A stretch of 7,395 nt of DNA from Nanobdellota archaeon. Its GTDB lineage: Archaea; Nanobdellota; Nanobdellia; Woesearchaeales; GW2011-AR15. Under the pieces are notes generated by a model that saw only the letters and a program-made list of their open reading frames with translations, was not told where the DNA came from and did no database searches. This document shows positions 1 to 5,219 of this stretch, piece after piece; position 1 is the first letter of the stretch; each line of letters opens with the position of its first letter. The stretch covers positions 1-7,395 of the forward strand of contig JAAXVZ010000053.1 in the NCBI GenBank assembly GCA_013335235.1, in the 5' to 3' direction. The position numbers and the translations under genes were made by a program.

Positions 1-161
1 ATCAATTTCAAATTGATCGCTTAAACTCTCGATGGATGGCGAAATGTGAGGAAGGATTCATCTATTCCTTTCGGCCCAATTGGGCTTGCCATTGGCGCTA
101 TCTGAACTGAGACTCTTATCTATTACTTTTAGTGAGTCTATTTTTATTGTGTGATTGTGTT

Positions 162-340
162 TTATTTTAAAGCTATATCTTCAGTTACGCTAGAATAAAC
201 ATAAGATCCATTTGTGTCCTCGAAATACCAGTCCTTGTAAGAGGCAGCGGCAGCCTTCGAATGAATGATTGGATGAGTGTCAAAAAGGTCAATGACCAAA
301 GCAGTATCTCCATCGCCACATATAGTGAATTGAAATATAC
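162..340 (-). other. Probable true C-terminal coding segment of the surface protein, in the -1 frame
   Basis: On the minus strand, the frame beginning one base earlier than the main ORF encodes a segment starting RIFQFTICGDGDTALV and ending SSVTEDIALK before a TAA at 164-162. It reads like a soluble extracellular domain (ICGDGDTALVIDLFDTHP, KAAAASYKDWYFEDTNGSY) and continues the composition of the upstream domain. The main frame over the same bases gives an unnatural Leu/Arg-rich tail. The shifted frame has a TAA (350-348) immediately upstream of the C-run, so the crossing must lie at or after the C-run (341-344 on the plus strand). Adding one base there gives a protein of about 841 residues. 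Confidence 0.72.
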
Positions 341-2686
341 GGGGTTAGGAACCTTCGTGAAATTGAAAGTCCCGAAAAGCTCGCTGTTTGAGCAGCCAGC
401 AGCATTGCAGCTCAAATTTGCATAGGTCCCGTCATTCGTTGCAATATTTGAATAGCCTAAAGCTGTAAAATTATATATGCCCCACCCTTCAGTGCCTGTC
501 GGGTTTGTGGCGGTCCCAAAAGCACCATAGGACGTTGTCGTGACAGTCAGGGCATCGCTTGAATTGCCATAAGCCGTATTATTCTCTGTATCTGAAAAGT
601 TCCTATATGCAATCAGGAAGTTATTTGGGTCAATCGCTATATCGCTGACTGTTGAATTCTGGTTTGCAAACTCAAACAGCACGGTTGCATAGCCTGCCTT
701 CAGCATATAATTAGTTAGGTATCCCGTGGTGTTGCATTCATAATTCTCAAGAAGGATCTTGCTAACATCTACTGAATCGCTTTCTGTCAACTCATTAAAT
801 AGATAGGAATCATTGTTTTGGCTGACTAGTTTAATGCTGTTTTCCAAATTATCCTCACTGCACCTCAGTCCGATGAAACGCATCTCATCAAAGGTCTCAG
901 GGTCATCTGCCAGGAACTCTGCCCAGCCGGCATTTGGAGAGCTGATTGTGAGGTTCCCTATTCCAGTGGTATTGAAAGCCACGACCCATGTCTCCCCGTC
1001 TCGGAGGTAAGTGATCGGGTTTAGGACAACAATAGATATCTCAAATGTCTGGTTAGACAGATGCGGGACAACCCACTCTAACCTGTCTACTAGCCCATTT
1101 TCATCTGAATCAATGTAATCCACTTCATCAATCAAGACCCTGCCTGTATCCTGAAGCCAATATAGCTTGATAGATTCTTTTTTTGCTTCCTCGATGTCTG
1201 CCATCGCAGTCACATTGATGAAATGATACTCTGAGGAGACGGTAACCTGTTTTCTTCCTGGCCCGATCTCTTTTTCTGAGACCTGCGGGCCGTCTGTAAG
1301 ATAGGATACAAAGGCTATATCTCCGCTTGAATTGCTAAATACAAGAGAAGGCGGGACATCCACAACCTCTGTCCTGTCAAGCTGAAGGTGATCTATTTCC
1401 TGGCTCAATTGGAGGAGCCTACTGAACGCCTTTCTTGCGCTCTGCGATGAAACAGGCCTCTCAAGCCCAATCTTCTCTCTCTGGAGCTTTGTGTGCAGCG
1501 CAATCCTATTGAACTCTTCCAGGCTGACATTCCTGTCTTCAAGCTCGACCTCTAGCATTGCGTCAGATGTAACATTGAAAGCATCCCTGGACAACCCAAG
1601 CTTTCTTCCTATGGAGAGATTTACAGCCTGTCTCCATTCAACTGGCTGGCCTGCGATGACAATGCCATGCTCAACAGACACTATTTCCGGAGCCTGAGAT
1701 GCCTGCAAGGATGTATTGAATGCCGCCCCGCTGATTACTGTATCATTAGTACCTGTAGTATTGGCCAAGGTCGCATTAGCCAATATTATATTGGTTTCTG
1801 AGGTGATATTAGTCACGTTTTCAGACTTACCTTCCTCAATATAATAAGAATAGAACAGACTGGTCAGGTGCACAGATGCATCTTCAAGCACAATATCAAT
1901 CACAATATCACCTGACTCATCCAACTGGCATGTGTCCAGGCAATAGTAATCAAATACAACATGTTCTGCTTCAGGCATAGGCACATTAATAGTTTCGTTC
2001 ATCTCTCCAGTCAAAGATGCATTTCCCGCAGGTTTCTCTTCTGGCTGCTCCTGAGAGCTGATGTTCTGTATCCGGACGATGTTCTGCCGTATCGGCCTTG
2101 GCTTTGTGGCATTCCCCTCTGTCGGGAAAGGCTCTCCTGTTAGGTTCAATCTCTCTGCTGTCCAGTTTGCACTCTCCAGGGAGGTGTTCACGATAGGCTC
2201 ATCTGGCAATAATATCTCTGTTGAATTATCTAAGGCAGGCTCTTTCGCAGCCTCTTCGATATTTGCCTCTGTCTCTTCAGCAGAAGAAAGCTCACTATTG
2301 TTCTCTTCCCATGAAACATTTTCAACTACAAGGACAGTGAGCTGGTTCTTGGCCACACCTAGGTCACGCACATCTACTATGACCCTATCCCCAAGCCTTA
2401 TCTGGCCGTATCCTCCGCCTATAAAATACCCGCTTATCCTGATCGAAGTGATATTGCCTTTGAGGCTAAGGCTAATAGAAGAAGATTCATTGAATCCCCT
2501 ATTGATATCTATCGCATCTGCCTGGGAAGTTCCGGCAACCAATCCTGTTGGAGACACCATTGTCCCAATCAATGCAAAAGCGAACACCAATAGGATAGAA
2601 TAGAATATCACCAGCTCAAGGCTGCCATTGCCACTCTTGCCATAGGCTGCTTTCCTGGCAGGCCAAGGGGAGGGAGCAAGAATCAT
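185..2686 (-). CDS. Large N-glycosylation-rich surface protein with pilin-like (class III) signal; probable 3' frameshift
   Basis: Predicted secreted or membrane-anchored surface protein of 833 residues; no enzyme domain is recognised. The N-terminus has a basic leader, then KSG|NGSLEL and a hydrophobic stretch (about 25-48), resembling an archaeal class III (type IV pilin-like) signal with Glu at +5. A beta-rich segment (about 65-125) is followed by acidic Asn/Thr/Pro-rich linkers (about 125-240 and 285-330), a CLDTC segment (249-253) and further beta-rich domains. Residues 526-538 form a DxDxNGxxDxxEW loop that could bind calcium, followed by VPHLSNQTFEI, which I associate from memory with large DPANN surface proteins. 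I count about 35 N-x-S/T sequons. The start is fixed by AGGAGGGGAG 4 nt upstream, inside the preceding gene. The last about 50 residues look out of frame: one extra base near 341-344 restores a natural C-terminus ending at 162. The true function is unknown. Confidence 0.82.
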   Translation of the reverse strand: MILAPSPWPARKAAYGKSGNGSLELVIFYSILLVFAFALIGTMVSPTGLVAGTSQADAIDINRGFNESSSISLSLKGNITSIRISGYFIGGGYGQIRLGDRVIVDVRDLGVAKNQLTVLVVENVSWEENNSELSSAEETEANIEEAAKEPALDNSTEILLPDEPIVNTSLESANWTAERLNLTGEPFPTEGNATKPRPIRQNIVRIQNISSQEQPEEKPAGNASLTGEMNETINVPMPEAEHVVFDYYCLDTCQLDESGDIVIDIVLEDASVHLTSLFYSYYIEEGKSENVTNITSETNIILANATLANTTGTNDTVISGAAFNTSLQASQAPEIVSVEHGIVIAGQPVEWRQAVNLSIGRKLGLSRDAFNVTSDAMLEVELEDRNVSLEEFNRIALHTKLQREKIGLERPVSSQSARKAFSRLLQLSQEIDHLQLDRTEVVDVPPSLVFSNSSGDIAFVSYLTDGPQVSEKEIGPGRKQVTVSSEYHFINVTAMADIEEAKKESIKLYWLQDTGRVLIDEVDYIDSDENGLVDRLEWVVPHLSNQTFEISIVVLNPITYLRDGETWVVAFNTTGIGNLTISSPNAGWAEFLADDPETFDEMRFIGLRCSEDNLENSIKLVSQNNDSYLFNELTESDSVDVSKILLENYECNTTGYLTNYMLKAGYATVLFEFANQNSTVSDIAIDPNNFLIAYRNFSDTENNTAYGNSSDALTVTTTSYGAFGTATNPTGTEGWGIYNFTALGYSNIATNDGTYANLSCNAAGCSNSELFGTFNFTKVPNPVYFNSLYVAMEILLWSLTFLTLIQSFIRRLPLPLTRTGISRTQMDLMFILA

Positions 2687-3132
2687 TTTTCTCCCCTCCT
2701 GTGCAGCGCCCTTCTGTAGAGTGTCTGAAGAGTCCTCATGCTCCTGCCTGTCACAGAAGCAATCTGCGCAAGCTTCATGCCAAGTATCTCATGCATGTAG
2801 ACTACAAGCTGCTCTGCAACTGTGTTTTCCTCAGAACCGAGTATAGAAGCAGGGATTATTATTGCAGAAGATATCTTGAATGGCCCTGGCATCTTTCCTG
2901 ACGCTCTCTTATATGTGGTCCAGATGACTCTCCTGTCTCTGTTAAGTATCTTGCCGGCTTCTGAGAACCCCATACCTTTATTTTCTATCAGGAACTTGAC
3001 TGATGACTCCAGCGGAGACAGCTCATAAGAGAATATGCTTGCAGGCAGACCATGTCCCTTATCTTTGAGTATATAGTCCTCAAACTCCTTTAATAGGGAT
3101 AACTTGTCATATAATGTAGTATTATTTGTCAT
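2683..3132 (-). CDS. Tandem helix-turn-helix (sigma-region-4-like) DNA-binding protein
   Basis: A 149-residue predicted DNA-binding protein, probably a local transcription regulator. It is an internal duplication. Repeat 1 (about 30-77) begins PASIF and ends IWTTYKRA; repeat 2 (94-142) begins PASIL and ends LQTLYRRA. The halves share E..GM, then R..R...T.Y.RA at a 65-residue offset. Each half has a helix, turn and recognition-helix layout reminiscent of sigma-factor region 4. The C-terminus (HRRGEK) is basic and its codons contain the SD of the next gene. The stop overlaps the surface-protein start as ATGA, so the two are probably cotranscribed and translationally coupled. No SD precedes this start. 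It lies inside an array of 22-bp repeats, which suggests autoregulation and possibly a leaderless mRNA. From memory, similar HTH pairs precede surface proteins in DPANN genomes. The exact function is inferred. Confidence 0.78.
   Translation of the reverse strand: MTNNTTLYDKLSLLKEFEDYILKDKGHGLPASIFSYELSPLESSVKFLIENKGMGFSEAGKILNRDRRVIWTTYKRASGKMPGPFKISSAIIIPASILGSEENTVAEQLVVYMHEILGMKLAQIASVTGRSMRTLQTLYRRALHRRGEK
2692..2700 (-). promoter_or_regulatory. Strong Shine-Dalgarno of the surface-protein gene, embedded in the HTH gene
   Basis: Minus-strand AGGAGGGGAG followed by AAAA and the ATG at 2686. It encodes the last residues (RRGE) of the HTH protein, so it both sets the start of the surface gene and supports translational coupling across the ATGA overlap. 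Confidence 0.8.
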
Positions 3133-3202
3133 ATAATGTAATATTATTTGTCGTATAATGTAATTAACAACACAATAATAACGTCATACATTGTAATAAA
3201 CA
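3104..3202. repeat. Operator-like array of 22-bp imperfect repeats over the HTH gene start
   Basis: Three direct repeats begin at 3104, 3126 and 3148 at an exact 22-bp period; the plus-strand core is TTGTCATATAATGTAATATT with few mismatches. A fourth, degraded copy (GTCATACATTGTAAT) starts near 3183, displaced by about 1.5 periods. Each core contains a CATnnnATG dyad. The period is close to two helical turns, so all copies face the same side of DNA. Copy 1 lies in codons 5-10 of the HTH gene, copy 2 contains its start codon, and copy 3 (minus-strand CATTATAC, centred about 25 bp from the ATG) could be the TATA element. This is consistent with autorepression by the tandem-HTH protein; binding is inferred. 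Confidence 0.68.
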
Positions 3203-3232
3203 TATATAAATCTTTCGAGAAGAGGAGAAATG

Positions 3233-3240
3233 CTTAAAAG
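3233..3240 (+). promoter_or_regulatory. TATA-like box for the CoA-binding gene (leaderless)
   Basis: CTTAAAAG, preceded by a purine-rich GAGGAGAAA that could act as BRE, is centred about 27 bp before the ATG at 3264, the distance expected for a leaderless archaeal transcript. No SD sits near the ATG. A second AT-rich candidate, ATATATAAAT (3202-3211), would give a leader of about 30 nt. Confidence 0.5.
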
Positions 3241-3263
3241 CCTGCAAAAAACCTGTACCTGTG

Positions 3264-3629
3264 ATGAGGATAGCAATAATAGGTGCGTCAAAAGACAGAT
3301 CAAAATTCTCTAATAAGGCAGTCAGGGCATACAAAGAGCAGAACCATGTCGTTTTCCCGGTGAATCCTCATGAGAAAGAGATAGAGGGGCTGACATGTTA
3401 TTCAAGCGTCCTCGATATACCTATCGAGGTCGATGCTGCCTCAATATACCTCCCTCCTGAGATTGGGCTGAAAGTTGTAGATGACATCGCAAAGAAAGGC
3501 ATCCATGAGGTGTTCATAAATCCCGGTGCAGAATCAGAGGAGATAATAGGACGGCTAAAGTCCCTCGGGATAACGCCGACGCTCGCCTGCAGCATAAGGG
3601 CGATAGGTGCTGATCCTGCGAAGGTATAG
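3264..3629 (+). CDS. CoA-binding domain protein (COG1832, YccU-like)
   Basis: A 121-residue single-domain Rossmann-fold protein of the CoA-binding family (COG1832; YccU in E. coli). It starts with the nucleotide-binding signature MRIAIIGASKDRSKFSNKA, where GAS follows the first strand. Later landmarks typical of the family are VFPVNPHEKEIEG (about 31-43), ASIYLPPEIGLKVVDD (about 60-75) and VFINPGAESEE (about 84-94). Its length matches the stand-alone family, which resembles the CoA-ligase N-terminal domain without catalytic domains. The biochemical role is not established and binding of CoA or another nucleotide is by homology. GTG at 3261 is an in-frame alternative start; ATG at 3264 is preferred and fits a TATA box at 3233-3240. 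It is followed 44 bp later by the DtxR-like gene, which seems to have its own promoter. Confidence 0.88.
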   Translation: MRIAIIGASKDRSKFSNKAVRAYKEQNHVVFPVNPHEKEIEGLTCYSSVLDIPIEVDAASIYLPPEIGLKVVDDIAKKGIHEVFINPGAESEEIIGRLKSLGITPTLACSIRAIGADPAKV

Positions 3630-3644
3630 GCATTAAAGCAAATA

Positions 3645-3652
3645 ATTTAAAC
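3645..3652 (+). promoter_or_regulatory. TATA-like box for the DtxR-type regulator (leaderless)
   Basis: ATTTAAAC, preceded by AAAGCAAATA, is centred about 25 bp before the ATG at 3674. This supports that ATG over the upstream in-frame TTG at 3662 and implies a leaderless message. Confidence 0.55.
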
Positions 3653-3673
3653 CTGCAGCCATTGACTACCTGC

Positions 3674-4099
3674 ATGCCAGGCATATACCACCCTAACAGG
3701 CTGCATTGGGAGCAGAAAGATAATATAACAACAGAGATGTACCTCAAGACAATCTTCCTGTATGCTGAATCAAACAACAGGGACCCTAGGCCTGTCGACA
3801 TTGTAAATGAACTAGACCTGTCCAAGGGAACCGTTTCTGAAATGCTAAAGAAGCTCTCAGGCGATAGGCTAATAGAGTATCACTCATATGGAAAGATAAA
3901 GCTGACCACGATAGGACAGAAGAAAGCAGAGAATGTAGTCCGGAAGTATCTTGTCCTGAAGAGGTTCCTGGTGGATATCCTGGGTGTTTCTCCTGCCAAA
4001 GCCCATAATGAAGCCTGCGGGCTGGAGCATGTGTTTTCAGACGACAGCATAAAAAAACTTGGCACATTCCTGAATAAAACCAGGCAAAAAAACAAATAA
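3674..4099 (+). CDS. DtxR/MntR-family metal-dependent transcription repressor, short form
   Basis: A 141-residue repressor that probably senses Fe(II) or a similar metal and binds operator DNA as a dimer. Residues about 17-80 form the winged HTH (ITTEMYLKTIF, then VDIVNELDLSKGTVSEMLKKLSGDRLIEYHSYGKIKLT). Residues about 85-130 form the dimerisation and metal domain (VDILGVSPAKAHNEACGLEHVFSDD). Against DtxR, the primary-site ligands appear kept: M22 (Met10), C115 (Cys102), E118 (Glu105) and H119 (His106). In the ancillary site His79 is replaced by Y92 and Glu83 by K96; only H111 (His98) remains. The C-terminal SH3-like domain is absent, as in MntR. The Cys ligand points to iron rather than manganese. 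The FTR1 permease next door and dyads before it support an iron-homeostasis role. The start at ATG 3674 is chosen over TTG 3662 because of the TATA spacing. Confidence 0.9.
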   Translation: MPGIYHPNRLHWEQKDNITTEMYLKTIFLYAESNNRDPRPVDIVNELDLSKGTVSEMLKKLSGDRLIEYHSYGKIKLTTIGQKKAENVVRKYLVLKRFLVDILGVSPAKAHNEACGLEHVFSDDSIKKLGTFLNKTRQKNK

Positions 4100-4126
4100 C
4101 GCATATTCTCCAGATGAAAGTTAGTT

Positions 4127-4145
4127 AATCCGAACTTTTAGAAAG
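4127..4145 (+). promoter_or_regulatory. Upstream candidate DtxR-type operator copy
   Basis: A 19-bp segment matching the dyad at 4164-4182 in 14 of 19 positions by hand alignment; they share TCCGAACTT exactly. It lies directly upstream of the TATA-like box at 4147-4154. It is less palindromic than the second copy. Confidence 0.45.
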
Positions 4146-4146
4146 G

Positions 4147-4154
4147 CTTATAAA
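4147..4154 (+). promoter_or_regulatory. TATA-like box of the FTR1 unit
   Basis: CTTATAAA preceded by GAAAGG. A start site about 26 bp downstream would fall near 4176, inside the second operator-like dyad, giving a leader of about 115 nt before the permease. This would cut into the small ORF at 4155, so the two readings compete. Confidence 0.5.
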
Positions 4155-4286
4155 ATGTATGGTATTCCGAACTTATTGGAATCCGACAGAGATATTATAA
4201 AAGAATTAGGGCGGCATTTCCAGGGATGCTTGAAGTGCACCCAGTATATGAATTATAACACTGAAAACAGTGATAAACAGAGGTAA
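4155..4286 (+). CDS. Possible 43-residue CxxC microprotein upstream of the iron permease
   Basis: ATG to TAA, 43 codons, product of unknown function. It starts MYGIPNLLESDRDIIKELGR, a likely amphipathic helix, followed by GCLKC with a CxxC pair at residues 25 and 28. Its last codons and stop (CAG AGG TAA) contain the SD of the FTR1 gene, whose ATG is 4 nt downstream, a typical operon junction. Arg, Ile and Gly codons resemble the neighbours. Against it, the only clear TATA box ends right before this ATG, so it would need read-through from the regulator gene, and the upstream SD is weak (AAAGG, 8 nt). It may be just leader sequence. Confidence 0.35.
   Translation: MYGIPNLLESDRDIIKELGRHFQGCLKCTQYMNYNTENSDKQR
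4164..4182 (+). promoter_or_regulatory. 19-bp dyad, candidate DtxR-type operator over the transcription start
   Basis: ATTCC-9 bp-GGAAT inverted repeat at the expected initiation site of the TATA box at 4147-4154. Its size fits the 19-bp operators of DtxR-family proteins, though the sequence is not the bacterial consensus. A related copy lies 37 bp upstream, so the pair flanks the TATA box. Confidence 0.5.
4279..4284 (+). promoter_or_regulatory. Shine-Dalgarno fixing the FTR1 start
   Basis: AGAGGT sits 6 nt before the ATG at 4291. This favours that start over the in-frame GTG at 4270, which would add seven residues before the first REGLE helix and has no SD. Confidence 0.7.
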
Positions 4287-4290
4287 CGCT

Positions 4291-5139
4291 ATGGAAACAT
4301 TCATCCAAGGTTTGATAATGTCATTCAGGGAAGGATTAGAGGCATTCCTGATTATAATGATCCTGCTAAAATTCCTTGAGAAGAGCAATAACAAGGCCTT
4401 GAAAAAAAGTGTCTGGCATGGACTGCTTGCAGGGATTGGTGTTTCGCTGGCCTTTGGAGCAATACTTATGGGCATTTCATCTGTTGTCGGCGGATTGGAT
4501 TCCGCAGCTAAGTTATGGGAAAGTGTTGCAAGCTTTATCGCAGTTATGCTAATTGTCGCATTCATCATCTGGATGATAAACCACGGCACAAGGATGAAAA
4601 GGCATATTGAAGGAAAAGCTGCGCTGAACCTATCCGGGAGCGGCATATTCTTCATTGCCATGTTCATGGTTGCAAGGGAAGGTGCCGAGATCGCACTGTT
4701 CCAGTTTGCTGGCAAATACCCTATGCTATCAATACTGGCCGGAGTCTCCCTTTCAATAGGCCTTGTTGTTTTGGTTTATTATTCATTTGTGAAAGTAAGG
4801 CTGCAGGCTGTTTTCAATATCACTCTTGCCTATCTGATACTGCAGGCAGGTTTCCTTCTGGGATACAGTGTCCATGAAGGCCTTTCCGCGTCAAAAGACC
4901 TGGGGATGGTCCCTGGCAACAGCCCACTTTTCGCCAGGGCATATGATCTGTCCTCCACTTCCCTGAACCATAAAGAGGGAGTGATAGGGGTTCCGCTGTA
5001 TGTTGCTTTCGGGTGGTATTCAAAACCAGAATGGGTACAATTCATTCTCCAGTATCTCCTTACAGCTGCGCTTTTTTCATATTGGCACAACAAACTGAAA
5101 ACGTCTAAAAAAATCCATCACACCCCTGGCAGAGCTTAG
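4291..5139 (+). CDS. FTR1/EfeU-family high-affinity iron permease
   Basis: A 282-residue integral membrane protein predicted to carry iron across the cytoplasmic membrane. The family hallmark REGxE occurs twice: REGLE at 13-17 in helix 1 and REGAE at 129-133 in helix 4, an internal duplication typical of FTR1. In fungal and bacterial relatives these glutamates bind iron. About seven membrane helices are visible (roughly 5-30, 45-68, 80-97, 117-139, 145-165, 172-192, 250-267), matching the usual topology. E77 and the WMINHG segment (94-99) are also family-like. Residues about 193-245 form a larger extramembrane loop. Yeast FTR1 works with a multicopper oxidase and EfeU with EfeO/EfeB; no such partner is visible here. 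Its leader has operator-like dyads, and a DtxR-like gene lies upstream, so iron repression is plausible. The start is set by the SD at 4279. Confidence 0.93.
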   Translation: METFIQGLIMSFREGLEAFLIIMILLKFLEKSNNKALKKSVWHGLLAGIGVSLAFGAILMGISSVVGGLDSAAKLWESVASFIAVMLIVAFIIWMINHGTRMKRHIEGKAALNLSGSGIFFIAMFMVAREGAEIALFQFAGKYPMLSILAGVSLSIGLVVLVYYSFVKVRLQAVFNITLAYLILQAGFLLGYSVHEGLSASKDLGMVPGNSPLFARAYDLSSTSLNHKEGVIGVPLYVAFGWYSKPEWVQFILQYLLTAALFSYWHNKLKTSKKIHHTPGRA

Positions 5140-5156
5140 CCGCAGCAAAGCTGCGG
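5140..5156 (+). other. Hairpin directly after the FTR1 stop
   Basis: CCGCAGC-AAA-GCTGCGG, a perfect 7-bp stem with a 3-nt loop starting at the base after the TAG. It lacks a downstream T-run, so it is not a classical terminator. It could be an RNA processing or stabilising element separating the permease message from the next gene. Confidence 0.6.
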
Positions 5157-5167
5157 GGTATTATACC
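5157..5167. other. Adjacent 11-bp palindrome GGTATTATACC
   Basis: Perfect GGTAT-T-ATACC inverted repeat abutting the hairpin. Its centre TATTATA could double as a weak TATA box for the gene at 5220. Role unknown. Confidence 0.4.
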
Positions 5168-5202
5168 AAAGATAGAGTATAGGGGAAGCAGCTTTGGACC
5201 AC

Positions 5203-5209
5203 AGGTGAT
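5203..5209 (+). promoter_or_regulatory. Shine-Dalgarno fixing the start at 5220
   Basis: AGGTGAT, strongly complementary to an archaeal 16S tail, ends 10 nt before the ATG at 5220. It overlaps the in-frame GTG at 5205, which makes that GTG unlikely as the start. Confidence 0.6.
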
Positions 5210-5219
5210 TTTGCGCACC

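Noticed and set aside
3..110. Plus-strand frame open from the left edge to TGA at 108-110, possibly the end of a gene
   Set aside because: Only 35 residues, rich in Trp/Cys/Arg, no recognisable family; the other frames are equally short, so no call can be supported.
2061..2603. A 180-codon plus-strand ORF opposite the surface-protein gene
   Set aside because: Ser/Phe-rich product typical of antisense to Asn/Glu-rich coding sequence; no promoter, SD or recognisable domain.
3104..3202. The repeat array as a CRISPR or replication origin
   Set aside because: Units are contiguous 22-bp copies without unique spacers, and only three to four exist next to a promoter; an operator explains them better.
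3230..3313. A 27-codon plus-strand ORF beginning ATG CTT AAA with GAGGAG just upstream
   Set aside because: The SD-like run is only 2 nt from the ATG, the frame overlaps the CoA-binding gene, and the same bases fit better as BRE and TATA of that gene.
4270..4290. GTG at 4270 as the FTR1 start
   Set aside because: No SD, and the added seven residues are not family-like; the ATG at 4291 has AGAGGT at proper spacing.
4206..4715. A 169-codon minus-strand ORF opposite the permease
   Set aside because: It is antisense to the REGLE and REGAE-containing FTR1 gene and its product resembles no family; a shadow of a hydrophobic coding frame.
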